From Parcubacteria group bacterium (GTDB lineage Bacteria; Patescibacteriota; Minisyncoccia; Phycocordibacterales; 21-14-all-47-15): 36,279 nucleotides of DNA. Numbering within the stretch: the first letter of the stretch is position 1; the number at the start of each line of letters is the position of its first letter. The stretch is from contig JACOYO010000008.1 in assembly GCA_016181845.1 (NCBI GenBank), positions 1-36,279 of the forward strand, read 5' to 3'. The position numbers and the translations under genes were made by a program. The notes under the pieces were generated by a model. That model was not told the origin of the DNA, made no database searches, and saw nothing but the letters and a program-made list of their open reading frames with translations. Below, piece by piece: positions 8,686 through 18,028 of the stretch.

Positions 8686-9695
8686 GTTTTTTTTCTCCAA
8701 AATTGGGTATTGATTTGGGAACGGCGAATACGCTCGTGTTTGTGCCAAACAAAGGCGTGGTATTAAATGAGCCGTCAGTCGTTGCGGTTTCAAAAGACAA
8801 TGGCGAGATTTTAGCAGTCGGGCTTGAAGCAAAAAACATGATTGGGAAAACTCCCGACACCATAATCGCGTATCGTCCAATGAAAGATGGCGTCATTGCG
8901 GATTATCGGGTTACTGAAGTTATGTTGCGCTACTATATGGGGAAAGCGCTTGGCGCGTGGAATATATTCAAATCGGAAGTTATGATATCGGTGCCTGCAG
9001 GTGTAACTTCAACTGAACGCCGCGCGGTCGTTGAGGCGGCGATAAAGGCGGGGGCGAAAAGCGCCTACGTAGTCAAAGAGCCGATTCTCGCGGCTATTGG
9101 AGCGGGTATTCCTATTCATGAAGCGTATGGAAACATGGTGGTTGATATCGGCGGAGGCACTACTGACGTGGCGGTTATTTCGCTCGGTGGCATAGTGGCT
9201 TCAACTTCAGTCAAATGCGCCGGAAACAAAATAGACAAAGCGATTGCCGATTACATAAAACGCACCTTCAATCTTGCCATAGGAGATAAAACGGCGGAAG
9301 AAATTAAAATAAAAATAGGTTCGGCGATTCCGCTCGAGGAAGAGCTTGCTTGCACCATAAAAGGAAGAGATTTGGTTTCCGGACTTCCTCGGTCAACTGA
9401 AATTACCACCAATGAAATCGTAAAGGCAATCGGCGGGGAATTGAAAGAAATGATAACGGCGATTAAAAATGTTTTGCAGGAAACTCCGCCGGAGCTCGGC
9501 GCGGATATTATTGACCGTGGAATTATCATGACTGGCGGGTCGTCGCTTCTCCGTAATCTGCAGGAGCTTGTATACCGCCGCACCGGCGTAAAAGCTAATC
9601 TTTCGGAAGACGCTCTTTATTGCGTTGCAAAAGGCACTGGAGTCGCGTTGAGCCATCTGGATACGTATAAAAAAAGTATTATTGCGAAACGCTGA
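8682..9695 (+). CDS. mreB: Rod shape-determining protein MreB
   Basis: LGIDLGTANTLVFVPNKGVVLNEPSVVAV...MVVDIGGGTTDVAVISLGG; ATGA overlap with murA. Confidence 0.96.
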   Translation: MSFFSPKLGIDLGTANTLVFVPNKGVVLNEPSVVAVSKDNGEILAVGLEAKNMIGKTPDTIIAYRPMKDGVIADYRVTEVMLRYYMGKALGAWNIFKSEVMISVPAGVTSTERRAVVEAAIKAGAKSAYVVKEPILAAIGAGIPIHEAYGNMVVDIGGGTTDVAVISLGGIVASTSVKCAGNKIDKAIADYIKRTFNLAIGDKTAEEIKIKIGSAIPLEEELACTIKGRDLVSGLPRSTEITTNEIVKAIGGELKEMITAIKNVLQETPPELGADIIDRGIIMTGGSSLLRNLQELVYRRTGVKANLSEDALYCVAKGTGVALSHLDTYKKSIIAKR

Positions 9696-9706
9696 ATCTT
9701 TTTATC

Positions 9707-10399
9707 GTGGAATCACTTGCTGATATATACACGCGCACCGGTTCTCTCCATCATGCCTACGCCATCGCAGGACCCCGTGACGCGGTGAAAAACTCACTGC
9801 TTCTTTTTTTAGAACACAAAGTTGGAATCACCAGTCGTGGAAATCCCGATATGTTTGACGAAACCTACAATACTTTTGGCATAGACGAAGCTAGGGCGAC
9901 GCGTGGGCATCAATCCAAAAACGCTTCAACCAATACGGCAAAAAAAATTTTTATTTTGTCGGCAACGATAATCACGCATGAAGCGCAAAATGCCCTGTTG
10001 AAAATATTTGAAGAGCCGACGCGCGATACGCATTTTTTTCTCATTATCCCTGACATAGAAATGCTTCTGCCGACGCTCTGCTCGCGTTTGGTTACGATTG
10101 CGTACGACAAAACGCGCGCTGAAATATCTCTAGCGAAAGATTTTTTAGCGGGCGACACGCCAAAACGTTTCAAACTTCTTAAAGATATTATTGAAGATAA
10201 AAATCGTATGGCGGCTATGGAGCTTCTTGACGGGCTGGAAACACTGCTACATAGCTCTGCACATCGTACAAATAGCATGGCAGAATATGCGTTTATTTTT
10301 TCTGAAATCGCAAAGTGCCGAGAGCATCTTCGCAGTCGTGCGCCATCTCTCAAACTCATTTTAGAACACATCGCTCTTATTCTCCCTAGTTTTGCATAA
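9707..10399 (+). CDS. holB: DNA polymerase III subunit delta'-like (HolB)
   Basis: LHHAYAIAGPRD..., ITHEAQNALLKIFEEPTRDTHFFLIIPDIEMLLPTLCSRLVTI. Confidence 0.8.
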   Translation: MESLADIYTRTGSLHHAYAIAGPRDAVKNSLLLFLEHKVGITSRGNPDMFDETYNTFGIDEARATRGHQSKNASTNTAKKIFILSATIITHEAQNALLKIFEEPTRDTHFFLIIPDIEMLLPTLCSRLVTIAYDKTRAEISLAKDFLAGDTPKRFKLLKDIIEDKNRMAAMELLDGLETLLHSSAHRTNSMAEYAFIFSEIAKCREHLRSRAPSLKLILEHIALILPSFA

Positions 10400-10412
10400 G
10401 TTTGGCATAAAA

Positions 10413-10447
10413 AACTCCATTTGGGAACTTAGTTCCCAAATGGAGTT
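10413..10447. repeat. Palindrome AACTCCATTTGGGAACT-t-AGTTCCCAAATGGAGTT between convergent genes
   Basis: 17-bp perfect arms, 1-nt centre; between holB (+) and purF (-). Confidence 0.85.
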
Positions 10448-10478
10448 CCAAAGTGGATTGAAATCCAACTTGGACGCC

Positions 10479-10503
10479 AACTTGGACGTCCGACGTCCAA
10501 GTT
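10479..10503. repeat. Palindrome AACTTGGACGTCCGACGTCCAAGTT
   Basis: Near-perfect inverted repeat with ACTTGG/CCAAGT ends, like other short palindromes in the window. Confidence 0.8.
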
Positions 10504-10509
10504 GAGTTA

Positions 10510-11916
10510 TTACACCTGCACGGGATAGTCGCCATTGAAACAAGCCATGCAGTAAGAATCACCCAGTATTTTTTTGAATGATTCTACGGGCAAGTAGGTG
10601 AGCGAGTCCGCGCCGATAAAATCGCAAATCTCCGCTTCTTTCTTTTGCGCGGCGATAAGCTCGTCGTAGGATTTCATATCAACGCCATAAAAACAAGGAT
10701 GCCGAATCGGCGGCGCGGCGATACACACATGAACCTCTTTCACAAAACATTGTTTTTTGAGCAGTTCGGAAACAACCCATCGTAATGTGGTCCCGCGCAC
10801 GAGCGAATCATCAACAATAATAATTCGTTTGCCAGCGAGCAGATGCGGTGACGGATGAAATTTTGTCCGTACGCCATATTCACGATGTTTTTGTTTCGGG
10901 CTTAAAAAAGTCCGACTGCTATAATGGTCGCGAATGAGGCACGGCTCAAAAGGAATTTTTGACATGTTTGCAAAACCAAGCGCCGCCTGATTTCCTGAAT
11001 CAGGAACCGGTATAACCATATCCGGCAAAGGTACAAACAGGTCTTGCCGTATCCGGTTATAGTATTTATCCAAAAAACATTCCGCCAGTTTCATGCCAAA
11101 TCGCTGTCTCACGCTATAGATGTCTTCCGAGCGAGTATTCGTGCGCGTAGAAGCTGGGCTCTGTAGATACACAAGCTCAAACGCGCAACGCGCAAGTGGC
11201 GGGGTATCCATGCCCCAGAGCATAATGGTTTCAGCCTCAAGATTAACGAGGCCTATTTTGATAATTTCACCCGCGGCAACTTCACGCACGAACGTTGCGC
11301 CAGCCGCGTCAATCGCGACTGTTTCAGACGCAAATACATACGAAGATTCTGTGCATCCGATTACCAAACCCCGAAATTCGCGCTGGTCGCGGACGGCATA
11401 GAGCGCGTGCTTGCTCAACAACAAAAACGAAAAAGCTCCTTCCAATTGCCGCACGGCGTCAATAAGCGCTTTATCCAAAGTTGTTTCTTGCGACCGCGCG
11501 ATTAGGTGTAAAATTATTTCCGTATCGGTTTCCGTTTGGTTTATGAGCGTATGTGATTCGTTACAGCGAGCTTGCAGTGATGCCAGATTGGTGATGTTGC
11601 CGTTGTGTACGATGGCGATTCTACCAAATTTACATTTGCCATAAATAGGATGCGCGTTTTTAATCGTACTGTTGCCCGTTGTGCCGTATCTGATATGTCC
11701 GATTGCCGCGTGTGTGTCGTATTTGCCACCCATGAGGTCATATTCTTGAAACAGTTCATTCACAAATCCCATCTTACGAAAAATAACCATCTCTCTCCCT
11801 GAATTCAAAAGAGCAACGCCGGCTGATTCTTTACCGCGGTGCTGTTGCGCAAGCATACCTAAAGCCAGAGGTTTGATAACATCGTCACGCGATATCATGC
11901 CAATAATTCCGCACAT
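10510..11916 (-). CDS. purF: Amidophosphoribosyltransferase
   Basis: MCGIIGMISRDDV, HRGKESAGVAL, IIIVDDSLVRGTTLR. Confidence 0.96.
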   Translation of the reverse strand: MCGIIGMISRDDVIKPLALGMLAQQHRGKESAGVALLNSGREMVIFRKMGFVNELFQEYDLMGGKYDTHAAIGHIRYGTTGNSTIKNAHPIYGKCKFGRIAIVHNGNITNLASLQARCNESHTLINQTETDTEIILHLIARSQETTLDKALIDAVRQLEGAFSFLLLSKHALYAVRDQREFRGLVIGCTESSYVFASETVAIDAAGATFVREVAAGEIIKIGLVNLEAETIMLWGMDTPPLARCAFELVYLQSPASTRTNTRSEDIYSVRQRFGMKLAECFLDKYYNRIRQDLFVPLPDMVIPVPDSGNQAALGFANMSKIPFEPCLIRDHYSSRTFLSPKQKHREYGVRTKFHPSPHLLAGKRIIIVDDSLVRGTTLRWVVSELLKKQCFVKEVHVCIAAPPIRHPCFYGVDMKSYDELIAAQKKEAEICDFIGADSLTYLPVESFKKILGDSYCMACFNGDYPVQV

Positions 11917-12099
11917 ATATTTTCTCCCCCTTTTTATATATTATGAACAAACGATACACTCTGCGGATAGCGTATCAAAAAACTGCAAAAATAACAAAAT
12001 ATCGATTAGATAACCAAAAATCACACCCTAGCCCGTATCGTTAGATAACGATAAATAATACCATGACGTGTATACTAACAGTCTAATTTCCTTCGCTAA

Positions 12100-12143
12100 C
12101 ATACTCTTACTATTTTCGCGGTCGTGAAAATAGTAAGAGTATG
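12100..12143. repeat. Long hairpin CATACTCTTACTATTTTC-gcggtcgt-GAAAATAGTAAGAGTATG
   Basis: 18-bp perfect arms in the purF/frr intergenic region. Confidence 0.85.
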
Positions 12144-12359
12144 AAAATGAAAGTCTGTTGAAGGAAAATCTGTTGAAGTCAAACTTCAACAGAGATAGTA
12201 AAAAACCCTTATATTTACAAAGGTTCCTCCTTCGTTGTGGAATTTGAAATTCAAAATTGTTTTAGAAGTCTTCCAAAAATAGCCCTTTGTATATTATTTA
12301 AAGACGTTATGGTTAGATTTTTAGATTATCTAATACGAATATGATATACTATATGGCAT

Positions 12360-12911
12360 ATGCAATATGATTTTTCTACATTCAAAACACGAAGCGCTGA
12401 AGTCGCCGCTTGGCTAAAAACAGAATTTGCAGGCATCCATACCGGAAGGGCAACGCCATCATTGCTTGATAAAGTGATGATAGATTCTTATGACGCAAAG
12501 ACACCTATCCAGCATGTGGCTAGTATTTCTGTTGAGAACGCGCGCTCGCTTCGCATTGTGCCATGGGATAAAAAGAATATAAAAGAAATTGAGAAAGCAA
12601 TAGGAAACGCAAAATTGGGAGTCAACGTGTCAATAGACGACCAGGGGGTGCGCGTGTCGTTTCCCGAATTAACTTCAGAAAATCGTCAGATGCTTGTCAA
12701 ACTGGCACGGGCGAAGCTTGAAGACGCGCGCGTAACGCTCAAAAAAGAACGCGAAGAAGTGTGGAATGACATTCAAAAAAAGGAGCGGGAAGGAGAAATT
12801 CCGGAAGACGATAAATTTCGCTTCAAAGATGAATTACAAAAATTGATAGATACCGCGCACAAAGAACTTGAAGCAATAATTGAACGCAAAGAAAAAGAAA
12901 TTATAGGCTAA
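12360..12911 (+). CDS. frr: Ribosome recycling factor
   Basis: FAGIHTGRATPSLLDKVMIDSYDAKTPIQHVASISVENARSLRIVPWDKKNIKEIEKAI. Confidence 0.96.
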   Translation: MQYDFSTFKTRSAEVAAWLKTEFAGIHTGRATPSLLDKVMIDSYDAKTPIQHVASISVENARSLRIVPWDKKNIKEIEKAIGNAKLGVNVSIDDQGVRVSFPELTSENRQMLVKLARAKLEDARVTLKKEREEVWNDIQKKEREGEIPEDDKFRFKDELQKLIDTAHKELEAIIERKEKEIIG

Positions 12912-12914
12912 CAA

Positions 12915-12969
12915 TTTACAAAGGTTCCTCCTTTGTAAGTTATCCACAACGAAGGAGGAACCTTTGTAA
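12915..12969. repeat. Inverted repeat TTTACAAAGGTTCCTCCTT ... AAGGAGGAACCTTTGTAA
   Basis: Arm with CGTTGTGGA extension also occurs at ~12216-12242, so copies flank frr. Confidence 0.75.
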
Positions 12970-12983
12970 TAGATAAAAAGAGT

Positions 12984-14093
12984 ATGTCCATCATTATTTT
13001 TATTATTGTTCTTGCTTTATTGATTCTCGTGCATGAGCTCGGGCATTTTTTGATTGCCAAAAAAGCGGGGGTGAAGGTGCCGGAATTTGGGCTCGGGTTT
13101 CCTCCAAAGATTTTTGGCATCAAAAAAGGAGAGACCGAATATACGCTGAACTGGATTCCGTTTGGCGGATTTGTGAAAATTGTCGGGGAAAACGCCGATG
13201 AAGAAATCGCTCCGGAGGACCGCCAAAGAAGCTTGACCGCAAAACCGCGGCATGTGCAGGCGGCGATTATCGCGGCTGGGGTTACGTTCAATTTTTTATT
13301 CGCATGGATAATTTTTTCTATCGGTTTTATGGTCGGGCTTCCCGCGTCTGTGGAGACAACTCCTTTGTCGGCATTTGCTACCGCGCCTGAGCTTACTATC
13401 ACTTCCGTATTGGATGGCTCGCCAGCTGAAAAAGCGGGCTTGAAAACTGGAGATATTATTTTGGCCTTAACTTCAAAAGAGGATGCTCTGCAGAACGCGT
13501 CTAATGCAAATGACGCCCAGACATTTATTTCTGCGTACGGAGAAACAGAAGGAGAAATCGGTTTTTTGTATAAACGCGGAAATTCGGACGCCACATTTGT
13601 GTCTGTCGTTCCTGAAACAGGCATCATCCCTGATAAACCGGCTGTCGGCATTACTATGGATGTGGTAGGCATTGCGCGTTTCAATCCGCTTCGCGCTTTG
13701 TGGGAAGGGGCTAGCGTTACCGGCTTTCTTATTGGAAACGTGGCAATGGGATTTTTTGGATTTATAAAAAGTGTGTTTATAGGCGCCGCGAATGTGAAAG
13801 ATATCGCGGGACCGGTGGGCATTGCTGGACTCGTGGGGCAAGCGGAGGCGCTCGGATTTACTCACCTTATGATGTTTGTGGCGTTTATTTCAGTAAATCT
13901 TGGGGTAATCAATCTCATTCCTTTTCCGGCACTTGACGGAGGGCGGCTCTTTTTTCTCGCGATAGAAGCAATCAAACGCTCGCCAATAAATCCTCGTGTA
14001 TCTGCGCTTCTAAATACAATCGGTTTCGCGCTTCTCCTCATTTTGATGCTTGTGGTTACCTACAACGACATCGCGCGAATTATCAATGGATAA
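12984..14093 (+). CDS. rseP: Site-2 protease, RseP/M50 family
   Basis: LVHELGHFLIAKKAGVKVPEFGLGFPPKIF, PDZ-like middle, LGVINLIPFPALDGGRL. Confidence 0.93.
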   Translation: MSIIIFIIVLALLILVHELGHFLIAKKAGVKVPEFGLGFPPKIFGIKKGETEYTLNWIPFGGFVKIVGENADEEIAPEDRQRSLTAKPRHVQAAIIAAGVTFNFLFAWIIFSIGFMVGLPASVETTPLSAFATAPELTITSVLDGSPAEKAGLKTGDIILALTSKEDALQNASNANDAQTFISAYGETEGEIGFLYKRGNSDATFVSVVPETGIIPDKPAVGITMDVVGIARFNPLRALWEGASVTGFLIGNVAMGFFGFIKSVFIGAANVKDIAGPVGIAGLVGQAEALGFTHLMMFVAFISVNLGVINLIPFPALDGGRLFFLAIEAIKRSPINPRVSALLNTIGFALLLILMLVVTYNDIARIING

Positions 14094-14168
14094 AAATTCC
14101 GCCGATAGATTATCTGTTGGTGTTGTGGCATAAAGTGGATGGTAATACGCGCGCATTGCCGTATAATC

Positions 14169-14203
14169 TTGACATAAAAATATCCGTTGTATATATTATA
14201 GAT
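14169..14203 (+). promoter_or_regulatory. Sigma-70-like promoter of the TA operon
   Basis: TTGACA 14169-14174, 17 bp, TATATT 14192-14197, then 6 nt to ATG 14204. Confidence 0.7.
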
Positions 14204-14479
14204 ATGAAAACAATGATAAACATAAAAGCGGATAAGGAGGTAAAAGAAAACGCGCAAAATGTAGCGCGGGATTTGGGTTTGCCGTTAAGCACGGTTATCA
14301 ATGCGTTTCTCAAAGAATTTGTGCGCAGTAGGAGCATATCCTTTTCTGTTATTCCTAAAATGACGCCATATCTGGAAGAGATTTTGAATGAAGCGGAAAC
14401 AGATATTCAAAACAATAAAAATATGATTGGGCCCTTTGACACGGCACAAAAAGCAAACGCCTACCTTGATACCCTATGA
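14204..14479 (+). CDS. RelB/DinJ family antitoxin
   Basis: MKTMINIKADKEVKENAQNVARDLGLPLSTVINAFLKEFVRSRSISF; trimmed from ORF 14117. Confidence 0.88.
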   Translation: MKTMINIKADKEVKENAQNVARDLGLPLSTVINAFLKEFVRSRSISFSVIPKMTPYLEEILNEAETDIQNNKNMIGPFDTAQKANAYLDTL

Positions 14480-14736
14480 AAATAATTTTTCATAAAAATT
14501 TTATAAAGCAATATAAAAAACTTTCCCATACGATTCAATCGGCAGTGCAGAAAAAAAATATACTGTTTGAAAAAGATTTATATCATCCGATACTTAATAA
14601 TCATATTCTCCACGGCGCGTACAGCGGGTACAGAAGTGTTAACGTAACCGGAAATATAAGAATTATTTATAAAATGTTAGATAAGAATGCTGTCTTATTT
14701 GTGCACATCGGGACACATAGCAAACTATATTCTTAA
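14476..14736 (+). CDS. RelE/YafQ-family type II toxin
   Basis: 86 aa, ATGA overlap with antitoxin; LHGAYSGYRSVNVTGNIRIIYKMLDKNAVLFVHIGTHSKLY. Confidence 0.88.
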   Translation: MKIIFHKNFIKQYKKLSHTIQSAVQKKNILFEKDLYHPILNNHILHGAYSGYRSVNVTGNIRIIYKMLDKNAVLFVHIGTHSKLYS

Positions 14737-14737
14737 C

Positions 14738-15634
14738 ATGGACATCTATTCAAACCAAGATTCAAATATCCGCCGAACATGGCTCTTGATGCTCGTATTC
14801 GTGCTTGTGATTATAGGCATCGGATGGTCGTTTTCGTATATTTATAACGACCAATCAATTCTTTATTTCGCAGTATTTTTTAGCGTCGGGATGAATATTT
14901 TGAGTTACTGGTATTCGGATAAAATTGTTTTGAAGATGTCGGGAGCGCGTCCGGCAAAGCGGGAGACATACCGCGAGCTCTGGAATATCGTGGAAAATCT
15001 TTCTATCACGGCAGGTCTCCCGATGCCGAAACTCTATGTGATAAACGACCAGGCGCCAAATGCCTTTGCCACAGGAAGAAACAAAGAGCACGCGGCAGTC
15101 GCGGTGACATCTGGACTGCTTGCTATCCTAGACCGCACCGAGCTTGAGGGGGTTGTCGCTCACGAACTCTCGCACATCGGCAATCGTGACATTTTGCTTC
15201 AGACGGTTGTAGTAATTCTTGTCGGGTTCGTTACGCTTCTTTCCGATTTTTTTCTACGCATGACATTTTTTGGCGGAGGGAGTGGGAGTGATAATCGCGA
15301 TAATCGAGTGCAAATGATAATGGTGCTTTTGGGTATCGCGCTGGCGATTCTTTCTCCGATTATCGCGACCATTATCCAACTCGCCATTTCGCGCAAGCGC
15401 GAATTTTTGGCTGATGCGTCGGGGGCACTGCTCACGCGTTATCCAGAAGGTCTCGCGAAAGCGCTTGAAAAAATTTCAAAAGCGCCGCAAGAACTTCGCC
15501 GCGCGAATCACGCTACTGCTCATCTCTACATCGCAAATCCGTTCAAAGGCCGTAATGCTTCCGGTTTTATGGCAAAATTGTTTATGACGCATCCGCCGTC
15601 AGCCGAAAGAATTGCCATCTTGCGCGGTGAATAA
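14738..15634 (+). CDS. htpX: HtpX-like M48 family membrane zinc metalloprotease
   Basis: VVAHELSHIGNRDI, AISRKREFLADASGALLTRYPEGLAKAL. Confidence 0.95.
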   Translation: MDIYSNQDSNIRRTWLLMLVFVLVIIGIGWSFSYIYNDQSILYFAVFFSVGMNILSYWYSDKIVLKMSGARPAKRETYRELWNIVENLSITAGLPMPKLYVINDQAPNAFATGRNKEHAAVAVTSGLLAILDRTELEGVVAHELSHIGNRDILLQTVVVILVGFVTLLSDFFLRMTFFGGGSGSDNRDNRVQMIMVLLGIALAILSPIIATIIQLAISRKREFLADASGALLTRYPEGLAKALEKISKAPQELRRANHATAHLYIANPFKGRNASGFMAKLFMTHPPSAERIAILRGE

Positions 15635-15655
15635 AAACAGGTATATACTTTTTAT

Positions 15656-16015
15656 ATGTCATTTGAACAACAGCCGCATAGCGCAAAAGAAGAAGAAACA
15701 GAAAATGGAATTGCCGTGTGCCGTCATCTGAAAGAAAAAGAACCGGACCCGTTTCATTGGGGGCCCGTTGAGTGTGAAAAAATTATTCCTGAAGAAGCGA
15801 TTCTGATTACCAAATTCAGCGCGCTAAAAGAACATCCATCGGTAGAGGAGGTGCTCTCGTTTAATACCGAGGTGCTCAATTTACATAGGAAAGAGGGATA
15901 CAATGGCGCGGTCACCGAAACGCTGTTAAACGAGATTGCAGTCTTGCTTTATGACATAAAACACTCCGATCATGGTAACGTTGATGGCAGCGCTCACTAT
16001 AAAAACAAAAATTAA
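15656..16015 (+). CDS. Hypothetical protein
   Basis: 119 aa ORF; TATACT 15644-15649, 6 nt before ATG. Confidence 0.6.
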   Translation: MSFEQQPHSAKEEETENGIAVCRHLKEKEPDPFHWGPVECEKIIPEEAILITKFSALKEHPSVEEVLSFNTEVLNLHRKEGYNGAVTETLLNEIAVLLYDIKHSDHGNVDGSAHYKNKN

Positions 16016-16025
16016 CCCTTGTGAA

Positions 16026-16070
16026 AGACGTCCGACCTCTGATGTGAAAGATGCCCGACCTCGAACGTCT
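16026..16070. repeat. Rearranged copy of the AGACGTCCGACCTCT repeat family
   Basis: AGACGTCCGACCTCTGATGTGAAAGATGCCCGACCTCGAACGTCT. Confidence 0.65.
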
Positions 16071-16079
16071 AAAGAATAA

Positions 16080-16112
16080 AAAACCGGCTTACTTGTGTAA
16101 GACGGTTTTTTT
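16080..16112. terminator. Terminator-like hairpin
   Basis: AAACCGGCTTAC-ttgt-GTAAGACGGTTTTTTT; between convergent genes. Confidence 0.65.
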
Positions 16113-16124
16113 AATGCTTTTAAC

Positions 16125-16955
16125 TCAAGAAGGCCGTACCGCTTTTACCTGTGTGGCGATTCCTGCTATTTCTAGAAATCTAATAAACCACCAAGTCATA
16201 TCTATTTCAAACCATTTCCAGCCGTGTCGCGCCGATGATGGGCACTTATGATGGTTGTTGTGCCACCCTTCTCCCCACGCGAGCAATCCTACCCACCAGC
16301 AATTTGTAGAGCGGTCCGGCTCCGGCAAATCGTACGTTTTATATCCAAAATAATGCGCGGCGCTGTTTACGAGCCATGTTGCGTGCCACACAATGACAAG
16401 CCGAAGGAAGACTCCCCAGAATACCCACGGCCACCCGCCAATCAAAAACAAGATCAATCCGATGGCAATCTGCATCCAAATAATAAAAAGAAAATTATTA
16501 AAAGGACGAAAAAATGTCCCTGTGCAAATATCATACGCAAGCTCTTTGATTTTCACAGGATTGTCGGCGTCTTTATGATTGAAGCACATCCATCCAATGT
16601 GCGCCCACCAAAACCCCTGACTTGCATTATGCGGGTCTTTTTGGGTATCTGAAAATCTATGATGCAGTCGGTGGTGGGCAATCCATTTTCTCGGAGTGCC
16701 TTCACATGCAAGTGCGCCGCAACATACCACAAACAACTCTAATGCGAGCGGTATCTTGAACGCGCGATGCGACAATAGCCGGTGGAAACCAAAACAAACA
16801 CCGACGCTCGCTGTAAGCCAGTAGAGAAACATACAAAGCCATACCGCGCTCCATGAAAAATTTTCCGGCAGAAAAGCGCCGATTGCCGCAATATGCGTAA
16901 ACGCAAGAAAAGCGGTACTGATTGGATTGAATGTATACGATTCTTTATTTTGCAC
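16125..16955 (-). CDS. Membrane fatty-acid (acyl-CoA type) desaturase
   Basis: Three histidine boxes HRLLSHR, HRLHHR, HNNHH plus TM segments. Confidence 0.93.
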   Translation of the reverse strand: MQNKESYTFNPISTAFLAFTHIAAIGAFLPENFSWSAVWLCMFLYWLTASVGVCFGFHRLLSHRAFKIPLALELFVVCCGALACEGTPRKWIAHHRLHHRFSDTQKDPHNASQGFWWAHIGWMCFNHKDADNPVKIKELAYDICTGTFFRPFNNFLFIIWMQIAIGLILFLIGGWPWVFWGVFLRLVIVWHATWLVNSAAHYFGYKTYDLPEPDRSTNCWWVGLLAWGEGWHNNHHKCPSSARHGWKWFEIDMTWWFIRFLEIAGIATQVKAVRPS

Positions 16956-17075
16956 GCGCGCCTCCTTTTTTAGAATTATATATAATGAACAAGATACTGG
17001 GCATCACTCTATCATAAAAAAGGCAGGCGCGCATCAGTAGATGCTTCACCTGCCTAAAAAATTACCCCCGTGTCA

Positions 17076-17771
17076 CTACTCTTCTGGCGCTGGTTGTTTG
17101 GTCGTTGCCGCGGGTGCGTCGGTTGCGGCACTTTTGAAAAAAGTCTCCGCTATGGATATCGCCGCGTCGTCAATACTTTTGGGTTCTTTAAATTTCCCCC
17201 AAATTTTTAACAATACTTTCTTTTTGGCCGGGTCCTTCGTGTCATACAACACGAAACTGAACCTCACCAATTCATATTTTGTCTGGTCTGGATACATCAT
17301 TCCCGTTGTAAAGACACCGTCTAACCCATACTCCTTGGCAGTTTCCAAGTACTGCTGAAAATCGGAAGCGCTTTTCAGGGCGGGGAACCGCTCAAGCAAT
17401 TTGGCTTCAGTGACAACTGTGTCACGGCCGTCAACCTTTCCTATTTCCTTGCCGAGTTTCTCCAGAAAATCTTCGGAGACACTCTTGAAGTCTTGCGGAA
17501 TCCCTTTTTTCAACGACCACATGTTCAAAAACCCGTAGTTTTTGATTTTTTTAATCTCTTCGTTGGAAACACCCGGACCATTGCGGACTCCGGTCATCTC
17601 CTCTGTCATTTCATAATCGCCGATATATTTTCCGGTGACATTGAGCGCTCCGATACCGTAAAGCAAGCCATGGAAAGCGACTTGCATGGCCTGGCCGGAA
17701 CACCCGGCGCCAAGAAGCAACAGCAAAAACACCAAAGAGAACTTAACGAACCCGTTTCTTATCAGATTCAT
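17076..17771 (-). CDS. Predicted lipoprotein, unknown function
   Basis: Signal peptide with lipobox LLGAGC; GGGAGG upstream of start. Confidence 0.7.
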   Translation of the reverse strand: MNLIRNGFVKFSLVFLLLLLGAGCSGQAMQVAFHGLLYGIGALNVTGKYIGDYEMTEEMTGVRNGPGVSNEEIKKIKNYGFLNMWSLKKGIPQDFKSVSEDFLEKLGKEIGKVDGRDTVVTEAKLLERFPALKSASDFQQYLETAKEYGLDGVFTTGMMYPDQTKYELVRFSFVLYDTKDPAKKKVLLKIWGKFKEPKSIDDAAISIAETFFKSAATDAPAATTKQPAPEE

Positions 17772-17915
17772 AAAAACCTCCCTTGTAGATTTGAATTGCC
17801 GTTGCTAGACTGTATTGTCTAGCAATTGATTGAAAATCAAAAAACAGTAATATTTCTATAGTAGACTATACATAAACTATACAAATTGTCAAGCAATCAG
17901 GGTAAAAACAATGCT

Positions 17916-18000
17916 GGAGGCGTCGCATAGCGGTCTAGTGCACTGTCTTGGAAAGACAGCAAGGTGAAAGCCTTCGCGAGTTCGAATCTCGCCGCCTCCG
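17916..18000 (+). tRNA. tRNA-Ser(GGA)
   Basis: GGAGGCG...CGCCTCC acceptor, anticodon stem/loop CTGTCTTGGAAAGACAG, long variable arm, T loop TTCGAAT. Confidence 0.93.
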
Positions 18001-18028
18001 TAACGATTTTTTACAATACCGTTTTCAT

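Noticed and set aside
9707-10399. Loss of Walker A in the HolB-like protein as an anomaly
   Set aside because: Delta' subunits commonly lack a functional P-loop, so this is expected.
12908-13822. 304 aa ORF antisense to rseP
   Set aside because: Shadow ORF; the + strand frame has clear M50 protease motifs.
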